Assembly: GCA_005223375.1 (NCBI GenBank)
Contig: RXOD01003998.1
Span: 1 to 32,289, forward strand
Direction of reading: 5' to 3'
DNA length: 32,289 nt
From: Amoebophrya sp. AT5.2
Taxonomy: Eukaryota; Sar; Dinophyceae; Syndiniales; Amoebophryaceae
The position numbers and the translations under genes are program-made. Shown here piece after piece: positions 1 through 10,570 of this stretch. The notes below the pieces were generated by a model. It worked only from the letters and a program-made list of their open reading frames with translations, had not been told where the DNA came from and did no database searches. The first letter of the stretch is position 1. The number at the start of each line of letters is the position of its first letter.

Positions 1-3000
1 GGCACTGGATCGGGCGCTGGCACAGAAGAAGATGATGAGGCGCCAGCGGCTGCTGATGGTGATGTCGATGCGGCAGTTTCGCCAGTAGTTGCTGTTGCGC
101 TAGGGCCAGCTGAGGAAGAGGATGAAGCTGCAGATGAGGAAACCGCAGCAGTTCCCGCCCCCGCTCCCGCAGGAGCTGCAGCTTTATTTCCGTTTAAACC
201 CGCCTCCATTGATGGCAGCTTTCCGATTTCGCCCTCGCAGATTTCGATTCCGAAGTAGTCCGCGAGTTTTAGGCGCAGGTTTTCCAGGGTGCACGCCCGC
301 GACTCCAGCAAAAGCAGACTGGGCACCCCCTTCGGTTGAAAATTGTCGCCGCTCTGCTTCTTCTCCTTGCTGAACGTGGAGTGGTGCACCGGCAGGCGCA
401 GAGCCGCTTTCGCATCGTCGAACTCCAGCTCCAGTTTCACGTGGGCGTGCTGAATCACCGTGGTTGTAGGGGCCCCCGCTCCTTCACCTTCTGACGCGGC
501 TGAAGACGGCACCGCCGCTGACGTCGCTGGAGGAGGCGGGGGGAGGGCGATGACGGCACCCGAAGCAGCAGATGATACTAGAGATGATACCGCTACGCCG
601 CCGCCGCCGGCCTTGTCGCCAGCAGCGTCCGAAGGTGCACCTGGTGCGCCGCCGCGGGTGCCGTCAATATTGTTATTGCTCGTCGACGTCGGGCCGCCAG
701 CAGGAGCAGCTGGTTGTACATGTGCCCCTACCTCGTCGCACGCCGCCGCCGGTCCCACTCCGAAGAGCTCATCTAATTCATGGATTTCCATGGCCGGTGG
801 TGACGGAGATCGCTGAGTTTCTAGATGAGCATCGGTCTCCTCCATTGGCGCGTAGTACGCCAAATCTCCGGCCTCGAGGATCCCCGGCCTCCTCAATGAT
901 GAAGAGGCTGATGGTCCCGCAGGCCGCGCCGCCTGTTGTCGGCCACGCACTTCGTCACTGTCAGCAAGAGGAAGTGCGCGGCCGACAACAGGCGGCGCGG
1001 CGCGTTCGTCGAGGGCGCGGCGGCGAATGGCGTAGTCGTACCCGTAGTACTCCACGAGTTGTTTCCATACCGCCTCGTGCACCACGACGAAATCCGGGCG
1101 CTGCGCACCCTTCCGCAAGGGGACCGTCGCTAAATTCAGGTTGCTTCTTGCGGTTTCGTCCATGTGCTCAGCATGCTTCGGCGTCGCAGAAGACGAGGAA
1201 CTACTCGACGAAGTAGAGCTGGTGCCCGGCACACCAGCGGCAGCTGCTGCATTTGTCGCAGATCCAGTAACAGTACCTGTGACCACTGTCGGAGCTGCAG
1301 TAGCAGTTGCAGCTGCTGCACTTCCACCTACAACTGGCTGCTCGTCACTCAGGCTGACAGCGCTGACGGTTGAATTCGCGCCGGTCTGCGACTGGAGTTC
1401 AATGGTGGATATGTCGTGGCGGACTTGCTCGATCACCTCGGCCGGGGGCGGGGGCGGCGAGTGAGAGCAGTGATGTGGGGGCGTCATGCTTTCGCCGCCC
1501 ATTTCGATGTCGGACGCTGGGGACATGGTTAGATGGGCTGCTGCTGTCGCTGTGGCCGGCGCGGAGGACGTCGAAGACGATGCGCCGCCAACTTGCTCGT
1601 CGGGGTACATGCGGACCATGTAGTCGCCCACGTAGCCGATGAACTCCGCAGACACGTAGATCTGTTTCTCGTCCACACCCTCGCGATCTCTCTTTGGTGG
1701 TTCGAAGTCCAGCAGTTCGGCGTTGGCAATCGGACCAGGTCGGTCTTTGGTCCACACGCGTGGCGACTGTGGCAGCACGGGCGACTGCTTCGGCGAGCCG
1801 ACAGACTCGTGGCCGACCTGCGAAGATCAATGTCAATCGATGAACATGAAATCGGGTAATGCCGCATCAATCCAATTCAATTCTATTTTTTATCGGATTA
1901 TCTATCAATCTGCTTAGATATTAATTAGTGCGAGAACAACCTGTCTGCTTGGTCGTCATTCAAATATGAAAATGCTCCCGCGACGAGCAGAACGTGAACG
2001 AGGAGGAGCAGAAATTAAAACTCCAAAAACTTTTACCCACTGCTGCCACTCGAGCCACCACTTTTTCGCAACGAGGTAGTAGTACTTCCCGTGCACCAGG
2101 TGCAGGGGAGCGTCCTCCGGCCCGGGTTCGTGGGTCTTCTGCAACCTCGCGATCGTTGACCGCTCCTCCTCCCGCCGCGACGGACATGTGAAAGATCCCT
2201 TTCGAAAATCGGCGCCAGACGGTCGAGGGCTGCACACGAACTTCGGGGACATGGGCATGGGCATCTGGTGAGGACCCGCCCCACCTGATGAGGACCCCTC
2301 GGCTCCGCCCGTTGTCGCTCCTCCTGTGACCACCGCCTCCAAATTCAGGCCCGCGATCGGAGGAATCAACTTTAAGTTTAAACCATGCGCGGCTCCTGGC
2401 GCCCCGGCGGACGACGATGGACAGACGGGTCCTTGCTCCTCGACCTGCATTTCGAAATCGGGCTCGCTGTTCCTGTTCGACGGCGGGGTCGGAGGTCGCT
2501 CTCCTCCATTTTCTTCGGGAGCAGAAATTGGACTTCCAGTTTCCCTCTCCCCGCTACTGCCAACATTTGCATTTGCATTAGTCGGCTGGCCAGCAGTAGT
2601 TCCGCCGTGCCGCAGCTGCAGCTCCTGCGACGATGATGAAGAGGTAGAAGAGGACGCCGCGCTGGCCGTGGCCCCGGTCACGATCGTAGCAGCCCGCAGC
2701 TGAAGAGGATGTGTGGCTTCCCCCGCAAGTACGCTGGAAGACGAAGAACTGACATCTGTAGTCGTGCTCACTGCGGGTGCGGTTTCGAGCCGTGCTGTCG
2801 CTGATGTGGTAGTTCCGCTTGCGATTGACCCTGAAGACGTCGCGGTCGCTACTGTCACAGCAGCGACCGGCGGCGAGGCAGCCCAACAGCTGGCCACAGA
2901 ATTCTTGCTGGTGGCCGGCGGCGTGCTGCCCCCAGCAGCGGACTTCTTACTGTGCGCAGGCGACGCCGAAGCGGCTTCATCCTGCGCGAGTCGAGGCGGC

Positions 3001-3026
3001 GGCGGCGAAGACTGAACTTCGACCAT
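1..3026 (-). CDS. DUSP/Ubl-type ubiquitin-specific protease, N-terminal part (gene runs off the left edge)
   Basis: Two exons are visible: 3026-2037 (330 codons, ATG at 3026) and 1817 to beyond base 1 (605 codons, no stop). The intron 2036-1818 (219 nt) begins GTAAAA, ends TTCGCAG and is phase 0. Across the junction the protein reads KYYYLVAKKWWLEWQQW then V, followed by RPGPIANAELLD. This is the DUSP signature of USP4/11/15-type deubiquitinases (YLV..KWW..W..YV, then PGPIDN). The second DUSP half, DFVVVHEAVWKQLVEYYGYDYAI, lies near 1094-1030, and a likely ubiquitin-like fold (VKLELEFDD, then ENLRLKLADYFGIEI) lies near 440-250. Family members remove ubiquitin from proteins; the Cys/His catalytic domain would follow to the left and is not in the window. 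The first 270 residues and the linkers are Ser/Ala/Thr/Pro-rich low complexity. DUSP identity is confident; the exact subfamily is not. Confidence 0.82.
924..1000. repeat. Near-perfect 30-bp inverted repeat (fold-back) inside the protease exon
   Basis: The left arm 924-953 and right arm 971-1000 are reverse complements at 29 of 30 positions, the single mismatch being A945. They are separated by a 17-nt loop at 954-970. The whole lies in the open coding frame of the protease, just after the second DUSP half, and encodes a Ala/Pro/Arg-rich stretch. As RNA it would form a very stable GC-rich stem. Confidence 0.9.
1818..2036 (-). other. Phase-0 GT-AG intron inside the DUSP domain
   Basis: On the minus strand the donor is TGG/GTAAAAG and the acceptor is CTTCGCAG/GTCGGC. 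Removing these 219 nt joins the two halves of the DUSP motif in frame. The stretch is clearly AT-richer than the flanking exons. Confidence 0.8.
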
Positions 3027-3974
3027 ATCACGAAAGGATAGGCGACAAACCGCAGCCGCACGAAATTGTCTTGTTCGAGCTGCTGAGGGAAAAGATCAGG
3101 ATGAGCACATTTACTCAGATTTAATAAACTACTTCACACTAAATCAAAGTCTTCAAACTCAAAGGAAGACGATCACTATCGATCAGGAGGAGGTCGGAAA
3201 AAAATATAACACGTCGATTGCGGTCGTAACGGTATACCTATCATGGCATTGATACAGCTTTACGACGTGTCTCTTGCTTTTGTTCTGACCGACACGTTCT
3301 ATCTTACAGTCACTACGTGAGCGTGACAAAACGATCATGGGCTGGGGTCGGGCGAAGAAAAAATTGATATCAATCATTGGTTTTCGTTTTATCCAGCAAC
3401 ACAATTTTTTCTTTTGAGTTTGAGCATATTAGGACTAAGTAAGTGTAAGAGATGAAGCTCCTGTGCGGCGGGGATTGCATGGTGATTTTTTGAGCAGCAA
3501 TGGAACAAAACATTTCACGAGGATTTGCATTTGATTTCCGAGCATCCATCTCTGGGGGGCTCCATATCCATTTGAGATCATCGCTCCGGAGGTTCGCGTG
3601 CACTTCTGCAGACGGCTTCTTGCTCGTCCCAGTTGACCAGCCGCCTCCGCCACGAGACAACATCACGCTGTTTTGGGACCTAGGGGGGCAGTGAACTTCT
3701 TTGCTCGTGCAATATCCAACCGGCATCAAACAAGCCGCAGAGTGCAGCGTCTTCTCTCGATGAAGCCGCGCAGTGCTTTTTTTATTCGGAAAGGAAGCTC
3801 AGTTCTTTGGAAATGGGGACTGGTTGTTCGTATCATCAATCATGTCAAAGACAGCGAGGACGAAAGCGTTGTGCGTGAGCCCTACACTGTTTCTTTTCGA
3901 TTGTTTTTACGTTCAGTCAAATTCGTTAGATGGGTTAGGCGCGTCCTAGTGCAGATATGGATATCCATCGCCTG
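3027..3974. other. Spacer between the protease and UIM genes, no convincing gene
   Basis: About 950 nt of lower GC content separate the two minus-strand genes. Open frames of 60-120 codons exist on both strands (for example 3729-3370 minus and 3500-3694 plus), but none shows a motif or a clear splice context. The stretch should contain the 3' end of the UIM gene and the 5' leader of the protease gene. I see no defined promoter element. Confidence 0.5.
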
Positions 3975-5875
3975 CTAATCACCAAGCGCTTCTACTTCCT
4001 CTACAACTCGCGTCCTTCCAGCCGACGTCAAACCTGCTTCGCCGAGATATTCCAGGTCGTCGTCGTCGTGGTCGGTTGCAAAAACGCCTGCTGCAAGAGT
4101 AGTGGTCGCTCCTCCAGCAACTGCCGAGGAGCTTGACGAAGCAGAAGAAGTCCCCGCCCCGCTCCCCGAACACAGATGAGAGGTCGAAGGTGAGGAAACC
4201 GAAGCACTGAATGGCCGCAGGATGGCTGGAAGCAATGACACCGGGTCGTCTGGCATTTCGTACAGACCCTCCTCCAGCGTCTTGAGCTCGTCTCGAATGA
4301 CGGAGAGTGATTGCGCTTCGTTCATGCGCAACAACGCCGCGTGACAATACGCATCTGCGACCGCGGCGTACCACTTTTTCGCCTTTTGACGGAGCTGGTA
4401 TCGCAAGATCGATTTCGAGAAGACCGCGTGGAAAAGCGAAAGTAGGCAAGTAATGATGACGTCGATGAAAATAACGTCGAGGGAAAACGATATCAAAAAG
4501 TTGTAGAGGCTAAAGCAAAGCTGCAGATACACAGAAAAACTTAGTCGAGGCGGGTAACGTCGCGACGAGAATCGCGATGATGCTTCGGGTTTATTTCTCG
4601 CAAGATATGTTATTTTCAATTTCATCGAAGCTGGAGGGTTACGATCTTCACGCTGTGGTCAATGATCTACCTGCATCGGCAACACGATCGCGATCGGGAG
4701 TCTGGGACAGCGGCCGTGTCAGAAAAAACGAATTCACTCAACGTCATCGATCGCGGGGCGCAAGATGCATGATAAATCGGAAAATATACGGAAGGCACCA
4801 TGAAGAATTCCCACAGTTTTGTCCGCACCAGCTCCTGTCCGTTCGTTTTCCGCACCGGGGTAGGGAGAGATGAGCATGGGCCTGGCTCGAGCCCGTCGAC
4901 GGGTGCGTCCGCCTCCTCTTCTGCTCCACCGGAACAACCCGGCGCGAGGAACCCCTCGAGGCACATGTTCATGAGTTCCGCGAATTCCTCCTGCTCCAGG
5001 ATGCCTTCCGACAATTCGAAGGCCGTGAGTATCTGGTACCACTTCCCGTTTGCGGGATCTGGGTCCGACACGTCGGACCGCTGTTGTTCTCGGAACCGCC
5101 TTTTTTCGTCCTCCTCCAGCTCGTGCGACTCCTGCTGCACTTGGTTCATCTGCTGCACGTATTCCTGCTGCTTTTTCTCGCGCGACAACGCGTCCTGCCT
5201 TTCGGACTCGAGACTGGCCGCGAGGGCGGCTTTCAGCTCCTCATCCTCATCCTCGTCATCCTCATCGTCATTCTCATCTGCCTCCTGCTCGTTGTGCAGC
5301 TGCCCGCTCGCGACGTCGTTCCGTTCTTCGTTGCGGTCGTGGTCGCCGAGGCCGAGAGATTCATCTTCTCGTCCGCTGATGTCCTCCTCCCATCCCAGCC
5401 GCATCTCGCGTTCGATCTCCTCCTGTTCGCGCCGCGCTCTCTCGAACTCCGCGTGCGAAGGGTCTAGTCGGCCACCTCGTGGTCCCAAAAGATCATCTAT
5501 TTCTGCATCGTCGGGGTCGGCGAAAAGCCCTGTACTATTCATCTCTTGGTGTTGTACTCCTGGGTCAAGCTCGAGCTCCCGTCGCGGTCTCTTGTTACTG
5601 TGACGGGCTCCTGATCCATGCTGGGCTCCCGGTGCTGGCGCATTTTCCTTGCCCGAAGGCGGACCGCTGGATGTTCTGCCATCATGAAGATCGGGAAGCT
5701 TCGCATTCGCCCCCGCTCCGACACCTCCTCCATCCCCTCCACCTTGGCCTTGCTCCAACAGAGACGCGGCGATGGCAGCGCGCAAATCCGGATCATCATC
5801 GTCTTCATCGGCGGACGCCCCGCGGCTGTGATGACGCTTCTTGCTCGAGGGGCCGAGGGAGCGGGAGCCGGACAT
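3975..5875 (-). CDS. Protein with two ubiquitin-interacting motifs and a C-terminal hydrophobic segment
   Basis: Exon 1 is 5875-4790 and exon 2 is 4520-3975, giving about 543 aa. The intron of 269 nt has donor GTATAT and acceptor TGTGTATCTGCAG and is phase 0 on both sides; a second GT at 4798, also phase 0, would shorten exon 1 by four codons. The start ATG follows a run of A. Two UIM helices are visible: DPDLRAAIAASLLEQ (about residues 25-43) and DEELKAALAASLESE (about 208-226), each with the acidic lead and the central Ala/Ser that bind the ubiquitin Ile44 patch. A glutamate/glutamine-rich helical region follows (about 231-265). Exon 2 opens with a hydrophobic stretch (LCFSLYNFLISFSL, then VIFIDVIITCLLSLF) that could anchor or dock in a membrane, and ends in a Ser/Ala-rich acidic tail. 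The likely role is ubiquitin-cargo recognition. It lies next to a deubiquitinase gene on the same strand. No catalytic domain is seen. Confidence 0.72.
4521..4789 (-). other. Phase-0 GT-AG intron of the UIM gene
   Basis: The donor GTATAT is at 4789 and the acceptor CTGCAG/CTTTGC is at 4521. Both flanking frames keep phase. An alternative donor GTGCCT lies nine bases upstream in the transcript, at 4798. Confidence 0.65.
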
Positions 5876-7166
5876 CTTTTTTTTATTCGTCGATCGCGGT
5901 TCTTCGCTGCAGCTCTACTAATTTATCATTTTTTTGCCGGTAGCGGTACCGCTTCCACTACCACTACTTTCGCGAAGGAAGCTGCTAGCGGAATATCAAG
6001 AAAGCATGGAGCAGCCGAACGCGAACTATCCATAGAAAAAGCCTACACGTCCACCACTACAACGAGATCGAGAAAAAGCAGTCCTGTCCCTGTGCAACAC
6101 TACCCAACACGAGCGGCACGACGAAGACGAAGTCGACCTCGCTCAGGAGGTCGATATCGTGCAAAGAGGAACTGTCGATCTTCGCTGGTGCAAGGTGTAT
6201 TGTGATTAGGATCAGGATCACTGTTCCAGATCGTCGAAAGTCCGTTGTCCGGGCCTGTGAAAGGATGATATTCAGTGATGCGGACTCAAGAACTTCTTTT
6301 CTAGCTGCTAAACAAGTACGCTCGAACGCGATCCAGGGAGCAGCATGCAACATTTTTATTAGCATCAAGAAGTACTGCTGCCTGCAAGGGTTTTCTTTAC
6401 TGTGCTGGCTACTTTCTTTTTTTTTTTAATATCGATTTTTTGTTCATTTTCTTCACGTGGCTGCCCCTCTCGCAGCGCCAAGCACCAGCGGAAGGAGTAA
6501 CGCCTCAAAAGTAAAAATGTCACATGGCCAAGAAGTCCACTTCCAGAGCAGTTTTTCCAAATTCAAGTACAGACCACTGAATAAGTACGTCGTGCATCCA
6601 GCTTCTCCCCCCTTCGATCTCGCGGCATCCAACTTCCCGTAGGGAGTGGACTTAAACGCGTGACACTTGACTTCTGAATGCGATGCCCCCGGTGCCCGTG
6701 TCGAAGTCACAATGAATAGGTAAAAGTAGAGTATGTTCGGTCATCGCGTCGTGCTCGAATGCACCGAAAAAAGTTGTCTCAGGATAATTTTTGGTTTTTG
6801 GTTTTTTGGTGTTTCGTGCAGCTAGACATTGTTTTATTTGGTTTTTGGTTTTAATCATACTGATTGTAGTGGAAAGCTGTAGCTGATATACACGACTTCA
6901 ACAACATAGCGAACAGGTTCCCGTCCGAGCTCAACTTTTCTCCGAAAATCAAGGTGTCGCTTTAGGTATGTGCGTCGCGTGTAAGTTCGTTGGTGAACCG
7001 GCGAGGTAAGCGTATTATGGGTAAGTGAGTCGACGGTGGCGATGGGTACAAAAAGCAGAACTCAGAAAAAAGCAGAAGTTCAACTGCTTAGCTATGTTCT
7101 GAACAAGGCACTTCTTGATGTCGCTGCGTAGGTTGAAGCTCAGGTTGCGCAGATTTACGAACCACG
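5876..7166. other. Spacer upstream of the UIM gene, no supported gene
   Basis: About 1.3 kb of mixed composition. It contains a T run at 6417-6428 and a T/G-rich stretch of repeated GGTTTTT units near 6788-6852 that looks like simple-sequence drift. A minus frame (6710-6453) and a plus frame (6457-6642) overlap but have no recognisable motif. The 3' end of the next gene and the 5' leader of the UIM gene must lie here. Confidence 0.45.
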
Positions 7167-10100
7167 TCATTCCCCGCCTGTTGCTCCACCCTGCGCGCCT
7201 CCTGCTGTGTTGCTCCCGCCTTGCCCAACGCCCCCTCCTGCGGTGCCTCCGCCTGCTGCCACTCCGCCACTGTCCGCGTTTTTCTCCGCCGTCCAGGTCA
7301 AATTCCCCTTCGGGGCATTCTTGTTGTAGGTTTGCTTTTTCCCCGCCCCCTTCCACGGAGTCTTCGCCGGCGGCGCACCCCAGCTGTTGTACTTGCCGCC
7401 GGAATGCCAGCTGGAGTGGTGCTGCTGTTGCTGCTGCGCGTACCACGGGACGGTGGGCTTCTTGGACTTCTTCCCCTTGCCCGAAGTCTCTACGGACGCA
7501 GGCCCCTCCACGAAATACTCTGGCCCGCCGAGATTCTTCGCGGAAAGAGTCACCTGCGGTGGAATATAATCGTGTAAATATCAACTGTACCTGTACAACT
7601 TGGACTTTCACTTTGGACGAAAAAAACTAAGGGAAGATCATTCATCTGATTCTGGCTTACTTTCTTACTTTAGTAGTTCCTTCTTGGTGACACTACTTCT
7701 ATTACGCGAGCCCAAGCCTCAGCGTCAGCTCGCCGCCTAGGCGTGGGCGCGCGCGCGGCGGCGGCATTCGCTTTCGCGTTATTCGTCTGAACAGGTCGAA
7801 GCTCCGGCTGAAGAACTTACTCACTGTTCCACAGAAAAATATAGAAAGCATCTATAATCCATGCAAATCGCCGAGAGTCGAGAAATTACCCATCCGATGG
7901 GTTCTGGGTACTGCTTTGCGGATGGGTGCGTGATGGGCATTCTTGTGACGTAGCCCTTGGTGCCGGCTCCGGTGGGGACTTCGACATACTCCTCTCGGCC
8001 GGTCTGCTCGACGATCTCACCGGCGCGGAGCTTCTTCGTCTCTTTGCTCCCGAGCTCCTTCGTCTCCCGCACGATGATGTCAGCCTGTGCCGCCTTCCAC
8101 TTCTTCAGCCGCCACTTGCCACCTATGAGCCAGTTAGTTTGATACGTTTCTCGCATTTGTTTGTTATTGTTCGTTCATTCTGTCTGGGTCCTCGACCTGA
8201 TACTTTCACTTTTCTATGTTTGGACTGTTCTTAATTGAGAAAAAGAAACTGAAACTGCTAGATCGAAAGAAAATACAAATACCCTTCCCAGGTCCTCCCC
8301 CGGTTGTGGGTGGTGATGGGACGATATGTGGCTGCACGTAGCTGAGTTCTCCCGCAGGTCTTTCGGTGGCAATGGCCGGCGTCGTCGTGCTCTGTATGAA
8401 GACGGTTCCGGGGGGCACGCCGGACGAGGACTCCACTTGCATCTGTGGTGAGCCGGACATCACCACGGGCAAGCCGTGCATGGCGAAGCCTGAGCCGATA
8501 TTTGGAGTGGAGTTTGTCTGTCCGTATAATGCCTATATCGGAATCATCTTCGCAATCCATCGGTTTATTCGGTGATGTGGGCAATCTTCACTAGGACTGT
8601 TGGGGACCTCAACGAAGCACGGCTGTTTGTGTAGGTAGAGGCACTTTATTCGTATTCGTTTCATAGCACATGTCATCGACATCATCTTCACCTTATTATG
8701 AGTACCATTCCCGAGCATAATTTGCTGGGGCCCGTTATCGCCGTTAGCTACGTGCACTACTGCCCCGGGGTCTACCGCCCTTTCCTTCTTCCCGTCCTCC
8801 TTTCGCTTTTTGTCCTTCTTCCCTTTCTTCTCCTTTTTCTCCCGGGTCTTGTCGCGCTTTTCCTGTTATCGAGTTCGGGATCATGATTCACTAGAACTGA
8901 CTGCTGACATTAATACTTATGATCAACATGCCGTACTCTACTTACATGGTAGGCTGCAGTGTTCGACTGACATTGCACGAAGTCGTAGCTGTGCGTCGAC
9001 AGCGAAGTGGGAGTTCTCAGCACATATCCACGCTTATACTTCTGTGCAAAGCACTAGCACAATTTAATCATAGTCGTGAGTACTTTTTTCCCCTTCTTCT
9101 CCTTCTTTGCCGGGACGTTGTGGGCCTCCTGATCAGAAGCTTCTGCGCCGCTATCCTCTTGGTGATATCTTAATCGCTTGGCGTTGGCGGCTGTGGTGAG
9201 TTTGGGAGTGGATTCCTGTGGACCAGCACGGATGTGCTCCTTAGCACGGTTCGAAGAACAAAGAAGGTACAGATTACATCGCCGACGACCATCAAGTAGC
9301 CGCATCGAATGAAGATGAAGCAGGCTGAAGGCTTCGATTTCGTTTTCGATTTGCTGCATTGATGGTTTTGGTATACCTATTGAAAGTTGTTGAATGTGAG
9401 AGAAGCAGCTCCTGCTCTACCTTCCCTGCCTCGTCCGGCATCCCGTCCGCGATCGACCGAGATTTCGCTGACTGCATCTCCGTCGCTTTCTTCTGACATG
9501 TCGTATCCGGGCTCGGGTTCTTGATGACCTTGCCCGGACACTCCTCCCGTTGATCTCCGTCGCTTCAGCGTCACCTGGAATCATATTCATATCAAGTACT
9601 TCTTCTAGATGCAGATCAATACTTAGGTTTCGGCTACGCCTGCGCTAGCGCTCGAGCTCATCGATATTAGCCAACACGATATCCCGCACGACCACGACGG
9701 CGGCGCTGACGCAGGCCGCGTAGCGATCTACTTCTACTTCTTCTTCATTCGCATGACTACGATGGTGGGCATTGTACCTTTTCTCTTGAGCGGCTCCTGC
9801 TAGGTCTTCTTCTTCCTCCCAGTCCGCTGTTTGCCCCTGCAGTGAGTTGTATCCCACCTCCGTTGCTCCCGGCCTGATGCTGATTGTGCATGCCACTACC
9901 GGAGGTGCTGCCGTGGCTGCCGCCCCCATTCGCAGTAGCAGTCGTGGTTCCGGTTATCCCGTTCAGAACGTTCCTGCTTTGCTTGTTCACGGAGCCGATC
10001 GCGGCGGAGAAGAGGTTCGAGGTCGGCCCCGCGCCGCTGAACACCGACTGTGACGTCGGGTTTCCTCGCGACAAGTTCACGTTTACGGTCTCCTCCGGAT

Positions 10101-10570
10101 TGCCGGCGGTGGTGCCCCCGGAGACGTCGTTGTCCTCGTTCTCCCGCTCATTCTCCATCTCCTCGCCGATCTGCTGCATGTCGGCAATGATGCGCCGGCA
10201 CCTGGTGAGAAGAAGACGAAGAGGACGCTGGGTCGGGAGCGATGAAAACGAATCATTTTTATACGATACTTGATTCTTAGTCCTGGTGTAAGCATAAGCT
10301 AGAGTAGATCTATCTGTACCATGACAGCACGCTGCTGGCCTTGTCCTCGCTGCCCCCCAGTATGTCCGCGAGTCCGCGCACGATCTCTTTGTCCTCCTTC
10401 CCCCCGTTTTCCTCCTTCGATGCTCGTGGTTCCTTGGAGCGGAAGAACTTCTTCAGCTTCTTTGTCGTCGCCGACCCGTGCTCCTTGTCGAGTTCCTGGA
10501 TAAGGATCTCCTCCTCCTCCGGCTGCAGCACCCCGAATATCGTCTGCACGTCCTCAGCGTCCAGCTCCAT
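7167..10570 (-). CDS. Multi-exon low-complexity protein with an SH3-like domain
   Basis: I assemble the exons as 10570-10320, 10201-9778, 9574-9421, 9190-9084, 8862-8692, 8532-8283, 8122-7890 and 7553-7167, optionally with 7786-7706. All introns are GT-AG and phases match at each junction (2, 0, 1, 0, 0, 1, 0). This gives 658 aa, or 685 with the extra exon. The start is the first ATG after an in-frame stop. The N-terminus is acidic and helical (MELDAEDVQTIFGVLQPEEE). Then come Gly/Ser/Thr-rich and SR-like stretches, a Lys/Glu-rich block (KKEKKGKK), and at about residues 464-530 an SH3-like fold: DIIVRETKELGS, KLRAGEIVEQ, then GW/VTL. From general knowledge, this VRE...AGE.V...GWV pattern recurs in dinoflagellate proteins. 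The tail is rich in Gly, Gln, Trp and Asn. No catalytic residues are seen; a scaffold or nucleic-acid role is a guess. The third intron (9420-9191) is the least certain. Confidence 0.7.
7706..7786 (-). other. Candidate 81-nt cassette exon of the SH3-like gene
   Basis: The piece is bounded on the minus strand by acceptor CCTGTTCAG/ACG and donor CGC/GTAATAG. It is 27 codons long, open, much GC-richer than its flanks, and in phase 0 on both sides, so it can be included or skipped without changing frame. It encodes an Ala/Arg-rich peptide (TNNAKANAAAARAPTPRRR, then ADAEAWAR). Including it gives introns of 103 and 152 nt, in line with the rest of the gene; skipping it gives one intron of 336 nt. 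Confidence 0.5.

Noticed and set aside
9191..9369. Shorter third intron of the SH3-like gene, with donor at TAG/GTATAC and acceptor GCTAAG
   Set aside because: It leaves an in-frame stop or a phase mismatch. GAAG/GTAGAG to CACCACAG matches phase 1 and gives a typical length.
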